Positions 8,095-15,620 of a stretch of DNA of 18,883 nucleotides are shown piece after piece (within the stretch, counting starts at the first letter, position 1; each line of letters opens with the position of its first letter). The DNA is from Erysipelotrichia bacterium. GTDB lineage: Bacteria > Bacillota_I > Bacilli_A > RFN20 > CAG-826. The notes under the pieces were generated by a model. That model did not search any database. It was not told the origin of the DNA and saw only the letters and a program-made list of their open reading frames with translations. The stretch is taken from the NCBI GenBank assembly GCA_012971835.1, contig JAAZFR010000003.1, positions 1 through 18,883 on the forward strand. Reading direction: 5' to 3'. A program made the translations under genes and the position numbers.

Positions 8095-9474
8095 ATGGCC
8101 ATCAAACAATACAAGACAATTAAAGAAGTCGTCGGGCCTTTGATGCTCGTAGAAAAAGTTAGCGATGTTAAATACGACGAACTAGTCGAAATTAAACTCG
8201 CGAATGGGGAAACGAGACTAGGAAAAGTTTTAGAAATTAATAATGATAAAGCTCTCGTTCAATTATTTGAATCAAGTCAAGGAATGAAAATTGATGATGC
8301 AAAAGCGACCTTCCTTGGTCATGGCATCGAGTTAGGTTTGTCTCCAGATATTCTCGGACGCGTTTTCGATGGTTTAGGTCGACCAATTGATAATAAAGGT
8401 CCAATCATTGCTGACACAAGATTCGACATTAATGGTTCGGCTCTTAATCCGGTAGCTCGTGATTATCCATCTGAATTTATTCAGACAGGTATTTCAGCGA
8501 TTGATGGTCTAAATACTTTGGTGCGCGGTCAGAAATTACCTATTTTTTCTGGATCGGGATTGCCTCATTCAAAATTGGCGGCTCAAATCGCTCGACAGGC
8601 CCGTGTTTTAGGAAAATCAGAAAAGTTTGCTGTCGTCTTTGCCGCCATTGGTATAACTTTCGAAGAAGCTAATTATTTTATTGAAGATTTTCGAAAGTCA
8701 GGCGCGATTGAAAGAACGATTATGTTTGTCAATCTCGCTAATGATCCTGCCATTGAGCGTATTGCCACACCTCGCATGGCAATTACTGCCGCTGAGTATT
8801 TGGCTTATCAACTCAATATGCATGTTTTAGTTATTTTAACCGATATTACAAATTATGCCGAAGCATTGCGAGAAGTTTCTTCGGCGCGCAAAGAAGTTCC
8901 TGGGCGAAGAGGTTATCCTGGTTATATGTATACTGATTTAGCCTCACTATTTGAACGGGCCGGAAGAATAAAAGGAGTTAAAGGTTCTATTACTCAACTT
9001 CCAATCTTAACAATGCCTGAAGATGATAAGACTCATCCCATTCCGGATTTAACCGGTTATATTACCGAAGGACAGATTATTTTATCAAGAAGCCTATTTA
9101 TGAAAGGATATTTACCACCGATTGATGTCTTGCCCTCTTTGTCTCGTCTTAAAGATAAAGGAATTGGCGAAGGCAAAACAAGAAGCGATCACGCTGATAC
9201 GATGAATCAGTTATTTGCCTCGTACGCTCGTGGTAAGGAAGCAAAGGAATTGTCGACTGTTTTAGGCGATAGTGCTTTGTCGGATATTGATAAATTATAT
9301 GCTCGTTTTGCGGAGGAATTTGAAGAAAAATATATCTCTCAGGGTTTTTATAGTAATCGATCAATTAAAGAAACTTTGGATCTTGGTTGGGAACTCTTGC
9401 GTATTTTCCCGACTTCAGAATTAAAGCGGATTAGCGATGAACATATTGCCGAGTTTTATGGCAAAGAGGAGTAA
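8095..9474 (+). CDS. ntpB: V-type ATPase nucleotide-binding regulatory subunit B (NtpB)
   Basis: The 459-residue protein has the non-catalytic B-subunit signature. The P-loop is replaced by [17 protein letters not shown], while the [27 protein letters not shown] block is intact. Arg351 in [19 protein letters not shown] corresponds to the arginine finger that completes the active site of the neighbouring A subunit. The N-terminal barrel runs over about the first 75 residues. The length matches the E. hirae subunit (458 residues). The GAGGAGTAATC leader just upstream of the ATG also contains the ntpA stop, so the two genes are only two bases apart and probably made in matched amounts. No anomalies were seen. 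Confidence 0.98.
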   Translation: MAIKQYKTIKEVVGPLMLVEKVSDVKYDELVEIKLANGETRLGKVLEINNDKALVQLFESSQGMKIDDAKATFLGHGIELGLSPDILGRVFDGLGRPIDNKGPIIADTRFDINGSALNPVARDYPSEFIQTGISAIDGLNTLVRGQKLPIFSGSGLPHSKLAAQIARQARVLGKSEKFAVVFAAIGITFEEANYFIEDFRKSGAIERTIMFVNLANDPAIERIATPRMAITAAEYLAYQLNMHVLVILTDITNYAEALREVSSARKEVPGRRGYPGYMYTDLASLFERAGRIKGVKGSITQLPILTMPEDDKTHPIPDLTGYITEGQIILSRSLFMKGYLPPIDVLPSLSRLKDKGIGEGKTRSDHADTMNQLFASYARGKEAKELSTVLGDSALSDIDKLYARFAEEFEEKYISQGFYSNRSIKETLDLGWELLRIFPTSELKRISDEHIAEFYGKEE

Positions 9475-9476
9475 TC

Positions 9477-10121
9477 ATGGCGATTGGGCAAATTAACCCA
9501 ACAAGAATGGAGTTGACGAAACTTAAGAATCAACTTGCTACAACAAGGCGAGGTCATCGTTTATTGAAAGATAAGCAAGATGAAATGATTCGTCAGTTCA
9601 TGCAAATTGTCTTTAAAACAAGGGATTTAAGAGAGGAAGTTGAAAATGAAACTTCGAAAACCCTTGAATCTTTTAAGAAAGGGCGAGCTAAAATTCGCAC
9701 ATCCGAACTACAAGAAATAACGTCGGTCCCTGCAGTAAAATGGACACTCGAGACAAGTAAATCAAAATCGATGAGTATTGAATCTCCCCATTTATTTTTT
9801 AAAATGGATGCCGAAATTAAACCGCCGTATGCCTTTAGTAGTGCACCTCAAGAGTTTGATGAGGCCTTGATTAAAGGCATTGATTTATTACCAAAACTAA
9901 TTGAGTTAGCTCAATATGAAAAAACGACAGAAATGTATGCCAAAGAGATTGAAAAAACAAGACGCAGAGTCAATGCGATTGAACACATCATGATTCCCGA
10001 GCAAGTCGCCTTAATTAAAGATATAAAAACCAAACTGGCAGATCAGGAAATGTCGGCTACAATTAGAGTTATGAAGTCGAAAGAAATGATTATAAAAAAG
10101 AATCAAGCTAATCGTAAATAA
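9477..10121 (+). CDS. ntpD: V-type ATPase central shaft subunit D (NtpD)
   Basis: This 214-residue protein has the typical subunit D opening: INPTRMELTKLKNQL followed by ATTRRGHRLLKDKQDEM. Long N- and C-terminal helices form the antiparallel coiled-coil shaft that turns inside the A3B3 head, and a short middle domain lies between them. The late segment KTRRRVNAIEHIMIPE is another family hallmark. It starts two bases after ntpB with a ribosome site nearly identical to that of ntpB. It is the last ATPase gene here: the E. hirae ntpH and ntpJ genes are absent, and nnrD follows after 26 bases. The call is secure. Confidence 0.96.
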   Translation: MAIGQINPTRMELTKLKNQLATTRRGHRLLKDKQDEMIRQFMQIVFKTRDLREEVENETSKTLESFKKGRAKIRTSELQEITSVPAVKWTLETSKSKSMSIESPHLFFKMDAEIKPPYAFSSAPQEFDEALIKGIDLLPKLIELAQYEKTTEMYAKEIEKTRRRVNAIEHIMIPEQVALIKDIKTKLADQEMSATIRVMKSKEMIIKKNQANRK

Positions 10122-10147
10122 TCAATACTTACTCATAGGAGATTGAC

Positions 10148-10957
10148 ATGAAAAAGCTCACAAAAAACGATGTAGTCCCACTTACTAAACGTCAAAAGGA
10201 AACGAATAAATATGATTATGGTCATGTTGTAATATTCGGGGGGAGCATCGGTTTTTTTGGCGCTCCCGCTCTTAGTGCTCTCAGCGCATATCGGATGGGT
10301 TCTGGTCTCGTTTCCATCGCCCTAGAAGAAGATGATTACGTATTATATGTAAATCTAAATCCAGAAGTGATGGTAAAACGCTTCATCGATGTCGAAGAAG
10401 TAACTAAAATTATTCAAAAAAAAGATGCTATTTTATTTGGTCCAGGCCTTGAAGAAAACGTCATGAATGAAAAAATATTGCGTGTTTTACTTGATGCGGA
10501 TTGTCCCTTGGTCATCGATGCAACCGGGCTTACTATTCTTAAAAAAGTTGGCTTTGATCACCGTCTTGACCATGTTATATTAACTCCTCATATGGGCGAA
10601 GCAAAAAGACTATTGAGTACTGATAATCCACACGAAAAAGTTAGTCAGTTGACCGATCTTGGGGCAACTGTTGTATTAAAAGACTTCGTTACAACAATTT
10701 ATCAAAAAGATTTCTCAGGACAATTTGATTATGGTACACCAAGTATGGCTAAAGGTGGATCGGGAGATGTTTTGGCCGGCGTTATTACAAGTCTACTTGG
10801 ACAAAAATATTCCCTTCTTGATGCTGCTAAATATGGCGTGTACATTCATCAACTAGCTGGCCAATTGGCAGCTCATCGATTTGGTGAACATAGCCTTATA
10901 GCATCAGATATTATTTCTTCAATTGGCGAAGCGCTTCAAAGAAGCGTTGAAGAATAA
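10148..10957 (+). CDS. nnrD: ADP/ATP-dependent (S)-NAD(P)H-hydrate dehydratase
   Basis: This 269-residue stand-alone dehydratase domain is of the YjeF C-terminal type in the ribokinase superfamily. It converts damaged NADH or NADPH hydrates back to the cofactors at the cost of ADP or ATP. Motifs in order are the glycine-rich GHVVIFGGSIGFFGAPALS near residue 30, GPGLE, VIDATGL, LTPHMGEAKRLL and the KGGSGDVLAGVI site with catalytic Asp207. The epimerase half (NnrE) often fused at the N-terminus is absent, so it must be encoded elsewhere if present. The start is set by TAGGAGATTGAC before the ATG. A gap of only 26 bases from ntpD without a terminator points to co-transcription with the ATPase. 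No functional reason for that pairing is visible. Confidence 0.95.
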   Translation: MKKLTKNDVVPLTKRQKETNKYDYGHVVIFGGSIGFFGAPALSALSAYRMGSGLVSIALEEDDYVLYVNLNPEVMVKRFIDVEEVTKIIQKKDAILFGPGLEENVMNEKILRVLLDADCPLVIDATGLTILKKVGFDHRLDHVILTPHMGEAKRLLSTDNPHEKVSQLTDLGATVVLKDFVTTIYQKDFSGQFDYGTPSMAKGGSGDVLAGVITSLLGQKYSLLDAAKYGVYIHQLAGQLAAHRFGEHSLIASDIISSIGEALQRSVEE

Positions 10958-11010
10958 ACGTTTGATTCGATCTTTTTTCTGAAATCACTAAACAAATAGT
11001 TTTTTTGTAG

Positions 11011-11016
11011 TATAAT
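11011..11016 (+). promoter_or_regulatory. -10 element of the ribU promoter
   Basis: A perfect TATAAT lies so that transcription would begin at about 11022-11023, exactly where the FMN aptamer starts. No good -35 is found at 16-18 bp spacing (the sequence at 10988-10993 is CTAAAC), so the promoter may be weak or need an activator. The placement relative to the riboswitch is the main support. Confidence 0.55.
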
Positions 11017-11022
11017 AAATTA

Positions 11023-11160
11023 AGCTTCAGGACAGGGCGTGATTCCCAACCGGCGGTAAACCCCGCGAACCTTCGGGTAGATCTAGTTAATTTCTAGAGG
11101 CGACAGTAAAGTCTGGATGAGAGAAGGCTCTCATTTTTGGTCCTGAACGAGGACCTTTTT
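11023..11160 (+). ncRNA. FMN riboswitch (RFN element) with expression platform
   Basis: The conserved RFN segments appear in order: AGCTTCAGGACAGGG, ATTCCCAACCGGCGGTAAA, CCGCGAACC, GGCGACAGTAAAGTCTGG and ATGAGAGAAGG. Helix P1 would be CTTC (11025-11028) with GAAG (11123-11126). Downstream, GGTCCT (11139-11144) and AGGACC (11150-11155) form a hairpin followed by five T. Its 3' arm contains the AGGA of the ribU ribosome site, so this hairpin could stop transcription, block translation, or both. TTCAGGAC (11026-11033) is exactly complementary to GTCCTGAA (11140-11147). That pairing would open the hairpin when FMN is absent and is incompatible with P1. The predicted result is the usual one: FMN switches ribU off. 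Identity is firm; the switching scheme is inferred. Confidence 0.95.
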
Positions 11161-11162
11161 AT

Positions 11163-11867
11163 ATGGGCGCAGCATTAGTTGGATTATTACTTGTTTGGAT
11201 TTTTCTACTCGTCATCGTTCTTCGTGAGGGTAGACCTTTCCGTTTTAAGAAAGTCAATTTAGTAAGATTTATGAGTCGTGTCGCTATTTTTGGCGCTCTT
11301 TCAGCTATTTTATACATTGTCCCCTTCTTAAAGTTTCCTTTACCGTTTTTTCCGCAATTTCTTGAGTTTCATTTCGATGAAATACCAGTTTTTATCGCTG
11401 GTTTTGCTTACGGACCCTTCAGCGCTTTTTGTGCCTTAATTGTTAAAACAATTATAAAGTTACCATTTACCTCAACTTTGACGGTGGGAGAGTGGGCTGA
11501 TTTGATTTATAGTACGGCCTTTATCGTTCCAGCTGCTTTTATATATCAAAAAAGACGGAATATTAAAGGAGTAATAATTGGTTTCGCTTTTGGCTTTATT
11601 GTGCAAATTGCTACCAGTTTAGTTTTTAATGTCTACATCATGATTCCGTTTTATATGTTGGTTATGGGTTTCCCTGAAGCAGCTATTTTGGCGATGGCTC
11701 AAGCCGCAAATCCTTCTGTTACTAATATCGGATGGTCGCTCGGTTTTTTAGCTATTGTCCCCTTTAATGTTTTAAAAAATGTGATGGTTATTATCCTGAC
11801 ATTTCTTGTTTATAAAAGCATTCATCGCTTTATTGCTCAATTTGAAGAAAAAAAGCTGCCCAGTTAG
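11163..11867 (+). CDS. ribU: Riboflavin ECF transporter S component RibU
   Basis: This is a 234-residue integral membrane protein. From about residue 36 it matches RibU: AIFGALSAILYIVPFLKFPLPFFPQFLEFHFDEIP is the family opening and includes the FPLPFFP riboflavin-site region. TVGEWADLIYSTAFIVPAAFIYQKR follows, then about three more helices. The FMN riboswitch directly upstream independently supports riboflavin as substrate. RibU needs the shared ECF module (EcfA1, EcfA2 and EcfT), which is not encoded here. The start ATG has GAGGA nine bases upstream, inside the switch hairpin. One oddity is an extra hydrophobic helix at residues 3-21, before a basic linker, that ordinary RibU proteins lack. 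The stop codon lies in the terminator hairpin. Confidence 0.93.
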   Translation: MGAALVGLLLVWIFLLVIVLREGRPFRFKKVNLVRFMSRVAIFGALSAILYIVPFLKFPLPFFPQFLEFHFDEIPVFIAGFAYGPFSAFCALIVKTIIKLPFTSTLTVGEWADLIYSTAFIVPAAFIYQKRRNIKGVIIGFAFGFIVQIATSLVFNVYIMIPFYMLVMGFPEAAILAMAQAANPSVTNIGWSLGFLAIVPFNVLKNVMVIILTFLVYKSIHRFIAQFEEKKLPS

Positions 11868-11879
11868 GCAGCTATTTTT
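11854..11879. terminator. Bidirectional terminator between ribU and the ferredoxin gene
   Basis: AGCTGCC (11854-11860) and GGCAGCT (11867-11873) form a perfect 7-bp stem with loop CAGTTA. ATTTTT follows on the + strand and a run of A precedes the stem, so it also has a T-tract for the opposite strand. It serves the two convergent genes. The ribU stop TAG (11865-11867) lies within the loop and stem. Confidence 0.85.
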
Positions 11880-11897
11880 AAAATAATGTGATGGTGG

Positions 11898-12083
11898 TTA
11901 GTCTTCGACGATAATCGCGCCTGTTGGGCAATCGTTAGCAACTTCGACCTCGACACCTTCGGCAGGTTGAGTATGGACGCGGGCTTTGCCTTCGTCATCA
12001 AATTCAAATACTTCAGGCATCACTGAGACACAAAGACCACAACCGATGCATGCATCGCGATCAATTCTTACTTTTTTAGCCAT
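11898..12083 (-). CDS. [4Fe-4S] single-cluster ferredoxin
   Basis: This 61-residue acidic electron carrier has the cluster ligands Cys12, Cys15 and Cys18 (CIGCGLC) and a remote Cys52 followed by proline (DCPTGAI). That is the pattern of monocluster ferredoxins of the Thermotoga/Bacillus type. The second CxxCxxC motif of bicluster ferredoxins is absent. It would pass low-potential electrons between cytoplasmic oxidoreductases; the partner is not evident from the neighbours. The ribosome site GGAGGAC lies ten bases before the ATG, and a good promoter is visible upstream. It is a single-gene unit on the opposite strand, closed by the terminator shared with ribU. Confidence 0.95.
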   Translation of the reverse strand: MAKKVRIDRDACIGCGLCVSVMPEVFEFDDEGKARVHTQPAEGVEVEVANDCPTGAIIVED

Positions 12084-12110
12084 TATTCTAAATGTCCTCC
12101 AACAAACGGA

Positions 12111-12139
12111 ATTATAATATTAAACACCCTTTTATGCAA
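12111..12139 (-). promoter_or_regulatory. Promoter of the ferredoxin gene
   Basis: On the minus strand TTGCAT (12134-12139) and a perfect TATAAT (12111-12116) are separated by exactly 17 bp. Transcription would start close to 12104, giving a short leader that carries the GGAGGAC ribosome site (12094-12100). This is the best match to a housekeeping promoter in the window. Confidence 0.8.
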
Positions 12140-12166
12140 GGTTTTTAAATTTACTCTATAAATGAT

Positions 12167-12184
12167 TTCTAATTTATATTAGAA
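12167..12184. repeat. Inverted repeat in the divergent promoter region
   Basis: TTCTAAT and ATTAGAA form perfect 7-base arms around TTAT. The repeat overlaps the place where a -10 box (TATATT, 12175-12180) for the rightward gene would lie. It may be an operator, but in such AT-rich sequence chance symmetry is a real possibility. Confidence 0.3.
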
Positions 12185-12208
12185 TATATCAGTAAGTAGG
12201 ACTTCGGA

Positions 12209-12553
12209 TTGAGAACTTTAACCCGCGTTGAGAAATATCGAAAACTTCGCGAAGAAATTGCGCGCATGCCTGATGATGGCGCACTTTCTAATGGCCTTAG
12301 CAGTTCTATTACTAGTAAAATTATTCGCCTTCGTTCACAAGAAAGTATTGGAGATAAAGACCCAAAATCAACAATCGAGTATGGTATCGATGACCTACTT
12401 GAAGGAGTCGAGAACTTAGAAGATGATGTAGATACGAAAGTTTCGCCAATTGATGTGCAAAAACGCAAGGAGTTAATTCGCGTCATCATCCTCATTTCAA
12501 TTCTCATTATTTTACTCGTTGGTGTTGTTGTTCTTGGTATTTATGCGTTTTAA
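12209..12553 (+). CDS. Small tail-anchored membrane protein of unknown function
   Basis: The protein has 114 residues and I do not recognise a family. Residues 1-88 are charged and predicted cytoplasmic, opening with RTLTRVEKYRKLREEI, a basic helical start seen in various small Firmicute membrane proteins. A very acidic middle (DDLLEGVENLEDDVDTK) follows. Residues about 91-113 form a single membrane helix (VIILISILIILLVGVVVLGIY) that ends almost at the C-terminus, so the protein should be tail-anchored with its bulk inside the cell. The start is TTG with AGGA (12198-12201) seven bases upstream; an ATG at 12266 is in frame but has a poor ribosome site and would remove the basic helix. cmk follows after 14 bases, so the two are probably co-transcribed. 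Confidence 0.7.
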   Translation: MRTLTRVEKYRKLREEIARMPDDGALSNGLSSSITSKIIRLRSQESIGDKDPKSTIEYGIDDLLEGVENLEDDVDTKVSPIDVQKRKELIRVIILISILIILLVGVVVLGIYAF

Positions 12554-12567
12554 AAAAGGAGCTCGAG

Positions 12568-13236
12568 ATGAAAAAAGTCACAATCGCAATTGATGGTCCA
12601 GCAGCAGCAGGAAAATCGACAGTCGCCAAAAAAGTTGCTCTAGCTTTAGGTTTTACCTACATTGATACTGGTGCTATGTATCGTGCTTTTACATATTGTG
12701 TTATGAAAAAAGGACTTGATCCTAAGGATGAAGACGCTAGCATTTCTCTTATTCCTGAGGTTGATATTGAACTTCTCAGTGATGGCCGAGTTATTTGTTG
12801 CGGAGAGGATGTTACAAAAGTAATTCGCGAGCCACATATTTCTGCGAATGTTTCCTACATAGCCTCATATAAAGATATTCGTTTAGCTCTCGTAGAGTTA
12901 CAGCGAAAAATGGCAAAAAGACGTTCTGTCGTAATGGATGGGCGTGATATTGGTACTTATGTTTTACCTGATGCTGACGTAAAAATATTTCAAATTGCTG
13001 ACGTGCCAACTCGAGCTGTTCGACGTTATGAAGAAAATATAGCTAAGGGAATTCCTTGTACTCTTGCTGAAGTTGAAGAAGACGTTCGCCGTCGTGATTA
13101 TATCGACTCGCACCGCGATTTTGCTCCTTTAAAACCTGCATCTGATTCAGTTTTACTCGATACTTCTTTTTTGACTGTTGAAGAAGCTACTGAAGCGGTA
13201 TTAGAAATTATTAAAAGAAAAATTGGTGAGGCATAA
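12568..13236 (+). CDS. cmk: Cytidylate kinase
   Basis: This 222-residue CMP/dCMP kinase transfers phosphate from ATP to CMP in pyrimidine salvage and RNA turnover. The P-loop is GPAAAGKST at residues 10-18. Next come DTGAMYRAFTY for nucleotide recognition, VVMDGRDIGTYVLPDADVKIF, and the lid-region arginines in RRYEENIAKG and DVRRRDYIDSHRDFAPL. All are standard for bacterial Cmk. AAAAGGAGCTCGAG precedes the ATG. The neighbours downstream are der and gpsA, as in Bacillus, but the rpsA-like gene usual between cmk and der is missing. The cmk stop is separated from the der ATG by one base. Confidence 0.97.
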   Translation: MKKVTIAIDGPAAAGKSTVAKKVALALGFTYIDTGAMYRAFTYCVMKKGLDPKDEDASISLIPEVDIELLSDGRVICCGEDVTKVIREPHISANVSYIASYKDIRLALVELQRKMAKRRSVVMDGRDIGTYVLPDADVKIFQIADVPTRAVRRYEENIAKGIPCTLAEVEEDVRRRDYIDSHRDFAPLKPASDSVLLDTSFLTVEEATEAVLEIIKRKIGEA

Positions 13237-13237
13237 T

Positions 13238-14548
13238 ATGCCAATTGGAATAGTCGCAATTATCGGTAGTCCCAATGTCGGGAAATCGACAATTTTTAAT
13301 CGCATTATTGGAACGAGAAGGTCAATCATCGATGATCAACCCGGTATTACTCGCGATCGACTTTATGCATCAGCTTCTTGGCTGACCAAAGAATTTCGCG
13401 TCATTGACACCGGCGGTATTGAAATTGCTTCAAGACCCTTTCAGGAACAAATTCGTGCTCAAGCGCAAATAGCGATGGAAGAAGCCGATGTTATCGTTTA
13501 TGTTGTCGATGGTCAAGTAGGCGTTACCAATGATGATCGTGAAATTGCAAAACTGCTTTATAAATCTAATAGGCACATTATTCTGGTTGCGAATAAAATC
13601 GATGATATTACAAAGATAGCTGATATTTATGAATTTACTTCTCTTGGGCTTGGTGAGCCAATAGCTGTCAGTGGGGCACACGGAATCGGAATAGGTGATT
13701 TACTTGATCGAATTGTCAAATTACTTCCTGATAATCAAGCAAGTAAATTTGATGAAAATGAAATTGTTTTTTCAATTATCGGAAGGCCAAATGTCGGCAA
13801 ATCCTCACTATCTAATGCAATTTTAGGTCAGAATCGCGTAATTGTTTCCGATATTGAAGGTACGACTCGCGATGCGATCGATACCAAGTTTGTCCGTGAT
13901 GATAAAAATTACGTCGTTATTGATACGGCTGGTTTAAAAAAGCGGGGACGGATTTATGAGGCAGTTGATAAATATGCGGCCTTAAGGGCGCTTGCGGCGA
14001 TTGAAAGATCGGAAATTGTTATGCTTATTATCGATGCAGAACAGGGCATCACCGAACAGGATAAGCACGTTGTTGGTTATGCGATGGAACTCGATAAAGC
14101 AATTATATTGGTTGTCAATAAGTGGGATCTTGTACCAAGGTCACAGACAGCGATGAGTGAGTTTACAAAAAAAGTTCGCAAAGAATTTAAATTTCTTGAA
14201 TATGCACCGATTGTTTTCGTTTCAGCAAAAGATAAATCTCGTATCGACAGTATTTTTAAAGCACTTGATATGGTTAATGAAGCATACGGAAGAAGAATTC
14301 AAACCAGTGTTCTAAATGAAATTATACAAGATGCACAAGTAATGAATCCTGCGCCATTTTTTGAGGGCGGAAGACTGAAAATTTTCTTTGCTAATCAGGT
14401 CGATGTTCGTCCTCCGACTTTTGTTTTATTTGTCAATCAACCTAAACACGCCCATTTCTCATATATGCGATATATTGAAAATCGACTTCGTGAATCTTTT
14501 TCCTTTGATGGTACACCAATTAAAATTGTCTTAAGGGCTCGAAAATAG
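13238..14548 (+). CDS. der: Ribosome biogenesis GTPase Der (EngA)
   Basis: This 436-residue tandem GTPase works in 50S subunit assembly. G domain 1 has GSPNVGKS at residues 10-17, then DDQPGITRDR, DTGG and NKID. G domain 2 has GRPNVGKS at 182-189, then DIEGTTRD, DTAG and NKWD. The KH-like C-terminal domain ends in the characteristic FDGTPIKIVLRARK. I chose ATG 13238, which follows GGTGAGG and sits one base after the cmk stop; an in-frame TTG at 13223 would lie within cmk and add five residues not seen in the family. gpsA starts one base after the stop, so translation is coupled on both sides. All nucleotide-binding motifs are intact. Confidence 0.98.
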   Translation: MPIGIVAIIGSPNVGKSTIFNRIIGTRRSIIDDQPGITRDRLYASASWLTKEFRVIDTGGIEIASRPFQEQIRAQAQIAMEEADVIVYVVDGQVGVTNDDREIAKLLYKSNRHIILVANKIDDITKIADIYEFTSLGLGEPIAVSGAHGIGIGDLLDRIVKLLPDNQASKFDENEIVFSIIGRPNVGKSSLSNAILGQNRVIVSDIEGTTRDAIDTKFVRDDKNYVVIDTAGLKKRGRIYEAVDKYAALRALAAIERSEIVMLIIDAEQGITEQDKHVVGYAMELDKAIILVVNKWDLVPRSQTAMSEFTKKVRKEFKFLEYAPIVFVSAKDKSRIDSIFKALDMVNEAYGRRIQTSVLNEIIQDAQVMNPAPFFEGGRLKIFFANQVDVRPPTFVLFVNQPKHAHFSYMRYIENRLRESFSFDGTPIKIVLRARK

Positions 14549-14549
14549 A

Positions 14550-15551
14550 ATGAAGATAGGAATCGCCGGAACAGGAACATGGGCAACAGCTCTTGCTCAG
14601 GTGCTTGTTGACAACAATCATCAAGTTGTTTTATATGGTCGTGAACAAGGACAAATTGACGATATTAATTTGCGTCATCGTAACAGTGTTTATTTTGGCG
14701 ACGAAATTATCTTATCTAAGGATATTGTTGCGACAAACAATATTAAAGAGATATGTGTTGATGTCGATGCTATTTTGTTAAGTGTTCCGACGGGAGCAGT
14801 TAGCGAAGTAGTGAAAAAGATGGCGCCCTTTTTAACGCACAAAACATTGTTTGTTAACACCGCTAAAGGTTTCGATCCGGATACTAATTTACGGATGTCA
14901 GAAATTATCCGTAGGCAAGTTCCAGGCGCAAAACGAAAGGCGATCGTGTCGCTGTTAGGCCCATCTCATGCGGAAGAAGTTATTAAAAGACGCTTGACTT
15001 TAATTGCTGCTGTTTCAAAAAATAAGAAGGCATCCTATCTTATTCAACAAATCTTTTCTAATGATTACTTTCGCGTATACGTCCATAAGGACGAAGTTGG
15101 TGCGGAATATGCAGCAGCGATGAAAAACACAATCGCGATTGCCGCTGGTATCATCGATGGACTCGGTCTTGGAGATAACGCCAAAGCAGCCTTAATTACG
15201 CGTGGTTTAAACGAGATGGTTAAGTTAGGACGTCACTTTCATGCTCGAGCTAAAACTTATTTAGGATTAACTGGAGTAGGCGACTTGGTCGTGACTTGTG
15301 GATCAAAGCAATCACGTAATTATCAAGCTGGTTATATGATTGGGCAAGATAATTCAAGTCAGCGCTTTTTTAAGGAAAACACTAAAACAGTTGAAGGGGT
15401 TAGAGCCACAAAGGTTATTCATGATATCGCTTCGAAAAAAAGGATTTCTCTTCCTATCATTGAAGCTATCTATCGCGTCCTTTATCTAGACAATAAGCCC
15501 TCTGAAATTATCTCAAGATTGATGAGTCGTCCACTGAAAGAAGAAAAGTAA
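14550..15551 (+). CDS. gpsA: Glycerol-3-phosphate dehydrogenase [NAD(P)+]
   Basis: The 333-residue enzyme reduces dihydroxyacetone phosphate to sn-glycerol 3-phosphate, the backbone for membrane phospholipids. The Rossmann motif GIAGTGTWATALA opens the protein. LLGPSHAEEV is the conserved mid-region, Lys192 in AAAMKNTIAIAAG is the catalytic lysine, and GLGDNAKAALITRGLNEM and GLTGVGDLVVTC complete the C-terminal helical domain. It starts one base after the der stop without a clear ribosome site, so it likely depends on coupling to der. The der-gpsA-hup order is the Bacillus one. The length is typical and no defect is seen. Confidence 0.97.
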   Translation: MKIGIAGTGTWATALAQVLVDNNHQVVLYGREQGQIDDINLRHRNSVYFGDEIILSKDIVATNNIKEICVDVDAILLSVPTGAVSEVVKKMAPFLTHKTLFVNTAKGFDPDTNLRMSEIIRRQVPGAKRKAIVSLLGPSHAEEVIKRRLTLIAAVSKNKKASYLIQQIFSNDYFRVYVHKDEVGAEYAAAMKNTIAIAAGIIDGLGLGDNAKAALITRGLNEMVKLGRHFHARAKTYLGLTGVGDLVVTCGSKQSRNYQAGYMIGQDNSSQRFFKENTKTVEGVRATKVIHDIASKKRISLPIIEAIYRVLYLDNKPSEIISRLMSRPLKEEK

Positions 15552-15563
15552 AAGGCAATCTTG

Positions 15564-15592
15564 TTGAAAAATGTTTTGCGCTATGCTAATTT
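15564..15592 (+). promoter_or_regulatory. Possible promoter of hup
   Basis: TTGAAA (15564-15569) and TAATTT (15587-15592) are 17 bp apart, with TG at 15584-15585 as an extended -10 element. The -10 match is poor, but a separate promoter would be expected for an abundant protein following gpsA. A start near 15599 leaves a short leader with AAAGGAG at 15606-15612. Confidence 0.4.
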
Positions 15593-15620
15593 TTAGTAAG
15601 AAAACAAAGGAGAAGAATAA

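Noticed and set aside
10929..10945. GC-rich hairpin at the end of nnrD as a terminator
   Set aside because: The stem lies within the coding region and the T-run is about 20 bases further on, too far for intrinsic termination.
13223..13237. TTG at 13223 as start of der
   Set aside because: It would lie inside cmk and use the ribosome site of ATG 13238 as coding sequence.
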